Below, in pieces: positions 24,872-34,900 of a stretch of 64,000 nt of DNA. Location of the stretch: assembly GCA_001636815.1 (NCBI GenBank), contig AZHD01000005.1:1217560-1281559 (forward strand). The letters run 5' to 3'. The notes below the pieces were generated by a model. That model worked only from the letters and a program-made list of their open reading frames with translations. It was not told where the DNA came from and ran no database searches. The stretch is from Niveomyces insectorum RCEF 264. Taxonomy: Eukaryota > Ascomycota > Sordariomycetes > Hypocreales > Cordycipitaceae. How positions within the stretch are numbered: the first letter of the stretch is position 1; each line of letters starts with the position of its first letter. The translations under genes and the position numbers were made by a program.

Positions 24872-26884
24872 TCAGATGCCTGTCTGTTCTTCGCTCTCCC
24901 TTATGCATCTCCTTTTCGCCGGCCTCGTCTCCGCGCTCCTCCACGTTCTCTTCCTCTTCAAGGGATTGCCCGTAGGAGGCCATCCCATGCGTCCTTCGGG
25001 CCAGTCAATCTCCATGGGGCTCGGCCCCCAGCAGAGGCCTGTGCCGTCTTCGGGGTTGGATGTGGGTGCCAAAGTCTCTAGCGACCCCATGCACAACACA
25101 CGATCGAGACACTCTTTGGCCGTCGGGCGTTCTTCTGCTCGGTCGGCGACCATGTCCGCCAATTTGGGGACCCTTTCCGCCATGAAGGCTTTGATCTGCT
25201 CGTGGTATGAGTTGCGTTTAAAGTCCGGTTCTCTGACGCCGTGGGCCAGACCGCCCAGACAATCCACCACCGTGGCACCGAGCGCGTAAATGTCGATTTT
25301 GCTAGTGGGTTCGACAAAGGTTGCTTGGGCTGTATCAACATTGGTTGCCCGAGAAACTTCTGGTGCCGTGTAAGGCGTTTGCTTCAATTTGACGGACCTG
25401 GCGGAAGCAACGCTTGCATACCCAAAATCTATGTTGTGCAGGCTGCAGTAGCGATAACTGGAAACAGGCAGCAACCAGGAGATTGAAAAATAAAATAAAA
25501 TAAGATAAAAAAGGGAGAGTATGAAAAACGAGGAGTTGTCACGCACCCGCAAGAAAAAAAGCCGTTTTCCTGAAAAGAATGTTTTGCGGCTTCACGTCGT
25601 TGTGCACCAGAGGTGGATCATGTGTATGGATCTTGTCGAGTGCAATAAGAATGTGGCGGAGCATTTTGAAAACCATTGCCAGCGTGGATTCATTGCGTCC
25701 CAGTTGTTGGTGAAGTGCGTCATACAGACATCCGTCGAAAACAGGCATGAAGAGCTTGATAACCGGACTCTTGTCAAGCCCTTGGTAGTAGAGGTAGGGT
25801 GCGATGTGAGTCCGGGAGTCCTTTGAAGGTCAATATCAATGTTCCTTTACAGCATCAAACGAAAGAACAAAATGAAAAGAAAAAGAAAAGAAAAAAAAAA
25901 AAGTGGACATACCGAATTACGCAACGATTTCACCCACCGCACTTCTCTCGCAATTCTCTCCCGTAAGCTGCGCACCGTCATATTCGGTGACTTTCGTACA
26001 GCCGTCCGGATGACAATGCTTTTGCAGGCATAATGTGCTCCATTGTGCAGGTCGACGACCTCGTGCACGCTGCCCTGCCCACCGCGTCCCAGGGGACGGA
26101 TCCTGAGACTGCGGATGGCGTTGTTCGCCTCGGGCTCCAGTGACGAGCGAATCCAGTTGTCGCTCGGGTGTGCCTCACTGGGCGCCACAGAAGCCGCGGA
26201 TGCGAGCATGCCGTCTCTCGGCAGATCCAGATTGGTAGGTACGCGAGACGAGTTCAGCGTTGCGAGGGGATCCCGCCGCAACGAGGACAACCGGCCTAGG
26301 CGGATGCTTGTCCCGTTGCCGTGACACAATTCCGGGGGTGGATGCAAGAGAAAACTCGCCGGGCCCATCTTCAAAAGGTACTTGCGCCCGTGCGTCGGGT
26401 TGGCAGTTGCGTCCGGTTGAAATACCACGGCGCACTGTCGGGGGGCTTTCCACATGAGGTTTCGGGTGGCTATTCTGTCATCGTGGGTTGCGGGACCCAG
26501 CAACTCCAACGATGTGTCCTGTTTCGTGGAAACATCGTGTAAAAGAAGCTCGCCGCTTCTCTTGTTGAAGTCAAAATAACACTGTTTCCGCGGGAAACTT
26601 TCGCGAGCGAGAATCACGTCGTTCTCCGCGCCTCGGCCAAACTGGACGAGATAGAACCAGTTCTTGCGTTCTTGGTTGGAACATATGCGTAAGGCTGGCC
26701 CGAAGTTCGGGAGGTGAATGCGTCGCCGGGCGTTTTCACTGTCTGTGATGACTGCGAGCGCCCTGGGGTCGGCTTCATTAGCGGTGAGATAGAAACCCAC
26801 CTCTGGGCACAGTCCGTATTCCATGTTGCCACAGCTGCCCTGGAAGACAATGGTTTGAGAAAGATATGGCTTCGGAAGGGACAA
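24872..26884 (-). CDS. Protein kinase with N-terminal FHA-like domain
   Basis: Exons in coding order: 26884-25913, 25820-25543, 25457-24872 (611 aa). The first intron has donor GTATGT; the second uses GTGACA and ends TTTCCAG, giving AGAYRYCSLHNIDFGYA. A second possible start is the ATG at 26824, since CTTCCAG just before it could be an acceptor. Residues about 60-120 (FYLVQFGRGAENDVIL, then LLLHDVSTKQD) look like an FHA phosphothreonine-binding fold. The kinase domain has a Gly loop GRGGQGSV (266-273), Lys288 in YACK, a catalytic loop HNDVKPQN with Asp399 (HND in place of HRD), DFG at 427-429, and an APE motif in TPYTAPEV. The Lys, catalytic Asp, Asn and DFG Asp are all present, so activity is plausible. 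The tail has a basic patch, KRKRTWRSAETRPAKRR, that could be a nuclear signal. Substrates are unknown. Confidence 0.82.
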
Positions 26885-27668
26885 ACAAAATAGAAAAAAA
26901 GAAAAGAAAAGAAAACAGCCAACTGAAGCGCTTGTCCTCAGGAACGAAAAGCAAATTCAACGAAGAGAAGAAAAAGTAAGATGGAAACGTAAGAGGTATC
27001 CGAAAAGGAAAGCAAAAGCAGATCTGAAGCGAAAGGGAAAAAGAAGAGGAAAGAGATGCAATAGAAGCAGTGGTTTGAGAAGAAAATACACCAATCCAAG
27101 CAGCGAAGACAGTTGTATTAATCACAGAAATTTACAAAAAAATTATAAAGGAAGGAGGAAAAGAAAAAAAAAAAAGAAGAAGGGGAAGAATAACAGGAAG
27201 AATAAGAGGAAGGAGATGAGAGAAAAGATGAAGGAGAAGATGAAGGAAAAGAGGAAGGAAAAGAGGAAGGAAAGAAGAGAACAACAACGACGAAGAGAAA
27301 GAAGAAGACGACGACGACGAAGACGAAGGGAATGCAACCAGAGCAAGCTGCCTAAGTTTGATGCCGTATCTACATATGGAATACTGGCGTTTACCAGTCA
27401 ACCCCGTTTGGCCACAAGTGAATGACAAACGCGACACGGGTACGTACCCGTCACACAGAATGCACAGAATTCACGAAAACATGCCAAAATCAAACTCTCC
27501 CAACATTGAAAGGAACGCGGCGCGGAAAACGTCTTGTGGGCGCAACCGGGCCTACCCTGAACACCCAGGGCCAGGAACGCCCGAGCCAGGCCTGAGCGCC
27601 CCGGATAGCGTCTACGCGGCGTGGGGCCGCCGCCGCTTCGGCGATGAGTGTGGTACTGGCGGCAGGAG
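26885..27668. promoter_or_regulatory. Divergent spacer with long polypurine tract
   Basis: This spacer separates the kinase gene (minus) from the interrupted ORF (plus). From about 27144 to 27339 the plus strand is almost pure purine. On the kinase coding strand this is a C/T-rich block of the sort seen in leaders of other genes in this window. Regulation is inferred from position only. Confidence 0.4.
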
Positions 27669-28307
27669 ATGATGCTGCGAGAGCGGCGCCCGTTTCTTGT
27701 CTACCCCCCCGACTGGGTGTATTTGGACTGGCAACATGCGCTCCAAAGGGGCAGGCCCGCGCCGCAAGCCAACACGAAGATGAGCACACCTACCGCGACG
27801 TGGGCTTGCGTCGTTTGGAACAGGGGCGCCATCACCGAGGAGCAGTTCGAGGCCGAAGCACGCAGTCGGATGGTCACTTATCCTGCTAAGGACAAGACGG
27901 AAAGGGCCGCGCTGGCGTCCCAGCGCGACATGGACAACCGTATGTCCGACTGGAATTGCAGCTGTATCACCCGCGACGAGCAGACACGCCTGGCGCACAT
28001 GTACGGCTTTTGCGCGATAGAGCCGCCCGTCCACAAAGCGTTTTCGCTCACGTTGACGCGCGGTCCGCCTCCGCGCGCGTAGGCCGAGATGGCCGCCCTC
28101 GTGTCCTGGTGAACTTCTCTCGAGCTGTTCAATGACCGGGAGGTGGATGAGCTGCGGCGCATGTACGGTTTCCCGGTAGGCGCGGACAAAAAGAACCACG
28201 GCCGCTTCAAGAGATTGCGGTATAGATACTGGACTCCACGTCCAGCCAAGGCAAGCCGCCAGCTGGCAAAAATACCGCCAGAGTTCGGTCCGCTTGGAGT
28301 GAGGTGA
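27669..28307 (+). pseudogene. Unknown ORF interrupted by two in-frame stops
   Basis: From the ATG at 27669 the frame encodes 137 residues, including RRPFLVYPPDWVYLDWQHAL and RDEQTRLAHMYGFCAIEPP, up to TAG at 28080-28082. The same frame meets TGA at 28110-28112 and then stays open for another 64 codons with coding-like content (DREVDELRRMYGFPVGADKK, then RYRYWTPRPAKA) to TGA at 28305-28307. The two halves share a D-E-x-x-x-L-x-x-MYGF pattern, suggesting an internal duplication. Both stops are one transition from a sense codon. A very short intron between 28079 and 28123 was considered, but it would not keep the frame. It may be a decayed gene or a shorter live one. The family is not recognised. 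Confidence 0.4.
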
Positions 28308-30359
28308 ATCTCTCGTTGGTGTTTTCTGTGGCGTTGGAGGTTCTTCGTCTTAGTCATCCTTACTTTTGTTTGGCTTTTTCTTATGCTGCTCTAGTACAGT
28401 CACGTTAACTCTAGCTTCGTCACATCGTAATGTTTTTGCCGTCTTAGTATTTGATTGATTTCTTTTCCCCCCCCTTTTTTCCCCCTTTTCGTTTTGTTTT
28501 ATTCATAGGTGAGAAAAACGCACGTTGGCTCAAAACCAACCCTTGTGCTGTGCAATATTCTGATAATAAAATGGCACATGACTAATCCATTCATCCGACC
28601 GTGTGTCACGTGAACGGTACATCAGTATTGCGTAGTATCTAGTTCGCGGAGTTGGGACAAAAGAAATGTCCCGACCAAAATCACAACCTACATCAACAAA
28701 TAAAAAACAGCGTCGCCATCCGCGCCGCCGCTTGCGGTCTGCCCTCCTGCATACAACGGGAAGGGGGGCTAGGGCGATTGACAGCCGTCCGGGTTTGTCT
28801 GGGCAACTCTCGTCACAGAAAGGCGCTCGACTCTTTTGCACATTCCTTTCTACAATTTCGTCAACAGCAGCTCTCCTGCTCTGTTTGTTGCCGAGGAGCT
28901 GTTCTGCCGCACGAATCAATGAGGCCCCGTGCTAACTTTCTATTTGTCTGCGTGCAGGCAACAGAAGAAAGCGCGGCATGATGCAAAGAAACGAATCGAG
29001 GCCTGGCGACACCTGCCCGCGATACCAAGCGTGCTGAGATCAGTGCTGCTTCGGGAAACCCAAAGGGGAAGAACAAAAAGATCAGGATCACTGCGAGCCA
29101 GCCAGCTCGTCCTTTGTCTGTTCTTGCTTCTCGTCGACAAGTCGCTTTGGGAAGGGCCCAGTTTGAGAAAAAGAGTGATCTGCAGGTTTGGCCATAGACC
29201 ATTTCTGTCGTAGGTGACCGGGCCAAGACTGCAAGGCTGCCATCTCTATTGCGGATCTGGTACGTTTGTGTGTGTTTTTGGGGGCGTGCTACTGCTCCTC
29301 GCGGAGCCACTGGGCAATCCACCGCCGGCCGAGATCCTATGTGCCCGTATTCTCGGTCGTTTCCCAGCAGGAGAACTTCCGGGCACGGCCGCGAAAAAAA
29401 AATAAAAATATACGGCGCGGCTGGCAAAACGTATCAAAAAAAGTAATAAACCCTTCCCCTTCTAATGTTTTCTCCTCATAAACCTAACCCATCTGACGCC
29501 AGACGCGGCTCTGCTCTGCTTGCCAGAACGTTGCTACGGTCTCCATAGTCTGTTAAGTCGTAGGTCATATTGGGCAAGAAACGGGGGAGGGGTGGCAAAA
29601 AAGGCATTTTTTGTATGGTCGTTTTCTCCCGCCAAGCGCTTAATCCGCGCCCAGCCTTGGCGTCAACTCCTTCCTTCACTTTGGAGCCAAGCCCCTTTTG
29701 TCTCTAGCGACTGGTCAGATCGGAGGTAGCGTAGGGCTGAAAGGGACGATGTTAGTGTTGCAGCCTCTCTTCTACTGCAAAATTTCGATTCCATCGTTTT
29801 CAACCTGTTTGCACAATTGCCTATGCAACCTCACCCCGTTCCCGCCGTTTGGAGCGTTGCAATGTAGCTTCATGAGTGAGTGATATTAAAATTAAGAAAA
29901 AATCAAAAAACGCCGCGCCCCATAAACACGGTGGATATCTCTAAGGTCTATGTGAAGGAGTGCGAGAAAAAAAAAACAAGACCGCCTTCTTGTTAAAAGT
30001 ACGGAGATGGGAGAAAAGAAATGAAAAGAACTCCCCGAGAAAGGAAAAAAAAAGAGAGAAAAAAAACAATAAGTGACGAAAAATTGGGGAGAAAACAAAC
30101 CCCATCGATTCCGTGACGCCCGACGATGCCCATGCCCATTTGACTGCCCTTGATTCGCGTCTCATACATGCCTCTCTCCGCCTGCGGCGACCGGCGACCA
30201 ACCGCGGTTGCTTGCGTTGTATAAACAAGCCCAATGCACAACCGCCACCGTGCTCTGTGCTCTCAATGCTCGGATCTTTTGCTTCGGCCGGTTCTCTTCA
30301 CGTAGTCCGCATAACGTCATGCTCATTTCGCAATGCTTGGTGTTTGTGCTCTGCGCGCC
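28308..30359. other. Intergenic, no recognisable gene
   Basis: About 2 kb with T/C runs (28460-28500) and A-rich patches (29890-30080). No ORF shows family features. The right end is the 3' flank of the Erg6-like gene. Confidence 0.6.
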
Positions 30360-31631
30360 TCAATTTTTCGGCTTGACCGCCAGAATGCGATAGCTTGTCG
30401 TAATCAAACGCATCTTGTCCATCTTCACAAAGGCCTGGCCGTCTAAACACAACCGGTTGATGAGCGTTTTGAAGTGCTTGGGCAGCACCCGCATCCGCAC
30501 CAGGCCGAGAATCAGCTGGCGCATCGCACGGAAGTAGATGTCCACCTTGTCGATCAGAGGCGCTTGCAGACCGCCCACGCTCGCATTGTCGGAGCGGGTC
30601 ACCTGGAAACCGGCATCAGTGAGAGCCTTCTCCAAGCCGGCCGGCGTGGGCGTGCCAACGGCGCCGATCAAGGGCTTGACGCGGCGCATGAGCTCGGCCT
30701 GTTCCGGGTCGGTCGGGTCGTACAGCGGCAAGCTGACCCAGTCGAGCATGGAGAACTTGGCACCTGGTTTCAGGACGCGGTACACCTCGCGGAACATGGC
30801 GGGGATGTCCTTGCACAAGCTGTAGGCTTGGATTTCGTAAAAGGCGTCGAAGGTGGCGTCCTCAAACGGAAGCGGCAGGTTGTTCTGGTCCCACTCGATG
30901 AAGGTGTTTTGCAGCCCCTGCTCCTCGTTGAAGGCGCGGGCCTGGGCGACCTGGTTAGGGTCGATGTTGATGCCGTCCACCTTGGCACCGGAAAACTTGG
31001 CCATGTGTGCCGCGACGCGGCCACGGCCGCAGCCAATATCGAGCACACGGTCGCCCGGCTTCAGATCGATGTCGCGCGCCACGGACTCCTCGTACAGCAG
31101 TTGGTTGTCCAGCACCGAGACGTGCTTGTCCATCAACGGCGGAATGTACATCTTCTCCACGTCGCCCAGAGCGCACAGATGGTTGATGACGCCGTAGTAG
31201 GCACGCAGGCAGTCGCCCACCTTTTGCTTGTAGTCCGGTCCGAGTGCCTGAACCATCTCGGACTCGTTGGCCCAATCCAGGTTGTAGATGACGTACGAGG
31301 CCATGAAGTCGTCCACCTGCTTCTCGGTGAGGGTGCAGAGATACTTGAACGACGTCCAAAAGGTTTTTGACCGCTTTGTCGACGCGGAGCGTTCTACAAC
31401 CGCCGCAGCTGCCGCCGCCTCTTTTTCGTGGTGGCCGTTCCTGTTCTTGGGGCTGTGGTGGCTGTGCGGGAGCTTGAGGTGCTTCCGCGCCTTGCCGGAC
31501 GCGGGCTGGATCTTGACGGCATCATTGTCGTACAAGGTCTCGCTGCTGCGTGTACTAGAACTGTCGGCAGGAAGCACGGACGACGGCTCCGTGGTGTGGA
31601 CAACCCCAGTGGCGGACGCAGCACGCATCAT
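30360..31631 (-). CDS. Erg6-like SAM-dependent methyltransferase (sterol methyltransferase family, divergent)
   Basis: A single exon of 423 aa. The start is the first of two adjacent ATGs (31631); the frame is open upstream, but that part is a C/T-rich leader. The basic, Ser-rich N-terminus (1-100) is poorly conserved. The methyltransferase domain carries SAM motif I VLDIGCGRG (196-204), then GAKVDGINIDPNQV, FDAFYEIQAYSLCKD and YRVLKPGAKFSMLDWV, as in Erg6/SMT proteins. The C-terminal part (VDIYFRAMRQLILGLVRMRVL, then GQAFVKMDKMRLITTSYRIL) matches the position of the SMT C-terminal domain. The conserved aromatic sterol-binding motif YEYGWG of true sterol C-24 methyltransferases is not seen; the matching stretch reads YYGVINHLCALGDVEKMYIPP. 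A paralogue with a different substrate is therefore more likely than the ergosterol enzyme. Confidence 0.75.
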   Translation of the reverse strand: MMRAASATGVVHTTEPSSVLPADSSSTRSSETLYDNDAVKIQPASGKARKHLKLPHSHHSPKNRNGHHEKEAAAAAAVVERSASTKRSKTFWTSFKYLCTLTEKQVDDFMASYVIYNLDWANESEMVQALGPDYKQKVGDCLRAYYGVINHLCALGDVEKMYIPPLMDKHVSVLDNQLLYEESVARDIDLKPGDRVLDIGCGRGRVAAHMAKFSGAKVDGINIDPNQVAQARAFNEEQGLQNTFIEWDQNNLPLPFEDATFDAFYEIQAYSLCKDIPAMFREVYRVLKPGAKFSMLDWVSLPLYDPTDPEQAELMRRVKPLIGAVGTPTPAGLEKALTDAGFQVTRSDNASVGGLQAPLIDKVDIYFRAMRQLILGLVRMRVLPKHFKTLINRLCLDGQAFVKMDKMRLITTSYRILAVKPKN

Positions 31632-31930
31632 CTTGACCGGTTGTGTGTGGTTATGCGAACGGAGGGGTGAGGGAAAGAGAGGCGGTCGTGGTGGTCTGGA
31701 AACTGGAAGGGCGAGACACAACCAGAGAGAGGAAGAGAAAGAGGGGAGAGAGAGAAAGGGAGAAAGAGAAGGAAAGAGAGAGAAAGAAAACGAAAGAGAC
31801 GAGGGAGAGAGAGAAAAGAGATCCGAAAAACGGAGGAATGAGGAACCAGGGACAAGGTCGGGGAACGAGAGGGGGGGGTGGTTGAAAGGTGAAAGAGGTG
31901 GGGAGCAAGAAAGAGTTGAAGGTTTTGTAG
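31632..31930 (-). promoter_or_regulatory. C/T-rich leader of the Erg6-like gene
   Basis: About 31660-31910 is nearly all purine on the plus strand, so the coding strand upstream of the start is a long pyrimidine tract. Such C/T blocks often lie at the transcription start of expressed fungal genes. The role is inferred from position. Confidence 0.4.
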
Positions 31931-34900
31931 GGATGGGTCGCACCGTCGAACCTTGGCGCAACTAGTGGAGAGCTCGGGGAAAAGACTTTCGTATATCTTA
32001 GAACGAAGTATTACTCCGTAGAGAGCAGAGGGAGGGTAGAAAAGAGGTGGGGGGAGGAGACAAGGAGACAATGGAGGGCGCGATGCGGGCGCGCGGGCGG
32101 CGGATAATAGGTGTTGGTCTGTTGGGACAGCGGGTGCGGGTGCGGGTGCAGAAACTCGCGTACGAAGTAGTTTGTACGATGTAGGTTGTTTCGTTTGGGT
32201 TTGGCGAGCTGTTGATCTCTGTGAGCGAGGTGTGGTTGTGGTCGTAGTGGTGGTGTGGGTTGTACGAACGAGGTACGGGGGAGCACGATCTCTCCTGGGG
32301 CCTATTTTGTGAGATGTGTGATTGGGTTGTGGACCATGCGAGTTTAGAAAGCAAAAGTCGCAGGTTTCTTTCTTTTGTCGTTGTTGTTTATTTTTAATAA
32401 TTTTGGCTGCTAATCTAGGTTGGCCGCGGCTGTGTGAGGAAAATAGGTGATGGTGGTGAGAGCTCTTTAGCTGGACGTGGTAAAAAAAAGGCTTCTATGA
32501 GCGATTGCTGGGATGTACAATAGAGATGTAAGAACGGAGACTAAACGAGGAAGAGAAAGAAGACGAAGGAGGAGGAGAGGTAAAGAGAGAAAGAGGCTGA
32601 GGAAGTCAGAGGAGAACGAGAAGAAGGAAGAAGAAGGAAGAAGAAGAAGAAGAGAAAAAAAAGGAAAGAATAAAATGAAAATAAAATAGAGTTTTAGAGG
32701 AAAACAAAGTAGAAGTACGAGCACCCGTCTCCGGCCGAAGATGGCAAGGGCGGCGGTGAGCTGCTTCCTGTTCGAATGAATCTTGTGACGGGGAGAGAAA
32801 CGGAAAGAGCATCCAGCGGCAACTTCCCCAGCTCGGTTGCATAAAAACACAAGAAACAAAGCACAAACCGAAGTAGGGGAAGACGAGGAGCTGGCACTAC
32901 AACAAAGAAAAGAAACATACGGCTACATGGCGTGTACAAAGCAAGTTGTGTGTACGGTTACCTACCTACAACTACATGAGCGTGGGGGACGACGACCGGT
33001 GGTTGGCCGCCGCGTGAAAGCAAAAAAGAAATAAAAACCATGACGGCGAAGGCAAAAGAAGAAGGAGCGGCCGGCAGGACCGGAGCAAAAGGAAAGAGAA
33101 GGAAAAAAACGGTAAAAGAGGCAAAAAAGGAAACAGGCGCTTTTGGCTTGCTAATGTTCGTGCTGACAGAGCAGGAAGATAATTCGCAGGAAAGACGAAA
33201 AAGAAGGAAGGCGGGAAGGGAAGAGGAACGTGGGAAAGGCGAGAAGCGAGGCGCGAACGAGGCAAAAAAGTGGTCGAACATGCCTCCAGACAAAAAAAAA
33301 GCCAATGCCATCGGCGGCAAAGGGAAAGAACCACCGTCACGACCGAAATTGAAAAAGTGGGGAGCATCCGTCGAAAAACAGAGCCGTCGTTTTCTGTCAT
33401 TGCGCGATGTCGATGAGCAAGAACGGGCAGGAACGGGAATGTCTCGTTGCGCGCGGTGGTACGGAGTAGTGGTAGTGCTACATCTGCTCGGTCGTGCTTG
33501 CCCTTTGTTTACCAAGTACGATGTACTCCATGTACAATAGGGCAAACCGCTTTATGACTAATGTACTCCCGTAGTCGACGGTGAGAAACAAACGGAAAAC
33601 GGTACAACAAGGCCGGCCTGGAGCGAAATGATGTGCAGTCAGAAAGTGCATCTTACGTTTTTGCAAAAAGTCTTTTTTGCGCTGCCGGCGGCGGTCCCCG
33701 CTTTTGCTGGTGTTGTTGTTGCCCAGCTAGTCTGGAAAAGAGTGTACTTCGCATGTATTTTCCTCACCACCAAAAACGCCGATCGAGCTGGGCCATGCAA
33801 TAAAACGAAAACGGGTATTTTTGCTACACGGGAACGTGACTGGGGTGGAGAGGGGACTGCATCGCTCCTGCCCCCGAGCCTTCCGGAGAGGTGGGATGCG
33901 AGGTGGTTCATTTAAACGCCCGTCGTGCCTGCCCTGCCCGGCTCGAGCCAAAAAGTAGGCCCATTCTTCCATTCACGCACGCTGGGATCGTCCTCCAAAC
34001 TGTCGTAGTGTTCGGGCCCGATTCGCTTTTTTCGTTTGAAGGTCCCATCACACATACACCCTCCCCCGGGCATCGGAGGCTCCGAAATCAGCAGGTGCAA
34101 CCAAAAGAAACACAAACGAGACAAACGAGCAAAGAGGCTCGTTGCTAGCCACATGACGTCATTTCGGAAATAGAGGGCTGATGTTTCTGGCGGCAACGTG
34201 GGACGTCGTACGGATCTGCTGACAAATGCAGATTTGATTCGTGATCGAGGCGGTGAGAGGAGGCAGTTACAGTTGTTGGAGCCGAAAGGGTCAACGCACC
34301 AAAATGAGCAAAAGCGGCATCCTTCCAAAGTGCACTGAAAAGCCGTGCTGTCTTTCGTTCTTCGTCCGATCCGATGCCCGCCAATCGATGGGCAAGGTCT
34401 TTTTGGGAGGGGGTGAGGTTGTGATGGGGGTGTGCAGTAGGGCCCCACCCACCCACACCAAACATGCGCAGTCTTTCTTACACGGCGGAGTGGGGAGTTT
34501 GGAGTTTATTTCGACGGGGACCCGACTGCAGCTAAACCATACAGAAGAAAGCAGTAGAAAAGAAGAAAAAACCTTCTTTCGGGTGGAGTGCCGTCTTGGT
34601 CCGTTGCCGGTGTTTTATTGACTAGTTTGCTGCGAGTCCCGGTCGAGTCCCGGTAGTGTCGTTTAAACGGAGGCCGAAAGAAACGAAAAAAGAAAAAAAG
34701 GAAAAAAAACGTAAGAAAATATAATCAAAGGGGCCCAGAAAAATAAAAAATAAGAAAGAAAAATAACGTGCCAAGCACCGGAATCGGAAGCACCGGCGAA
34801 CCCCAACCTCTTTGGCTGAACAAGAGTTATGTAAGATATAAGAAAGTAAGAAAATAAGAAATGGGACGGATGGAAGGCTAAACAAAATGAAGCTGTCTGG

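Noticed and set aside
19430..31631. Secondary-metabolite cluster built on the LaeA-like and Erg6-like genes
   Set aside because: No PKS, NRPS, terpene cyclase, P450 or transporter gene was found between or around them. LaeA-like methyltransferases are numerous in fungi and occur outside clusters.
33040..33540. 166-codon Lys/Arg/Glu-rich plus-strand ORF
   Set aside because: It lies in purine-rich DNA that encodes Lys/Arg/Glu in any frame; no domain, and the tail crosses a TACGGAGTA motif.
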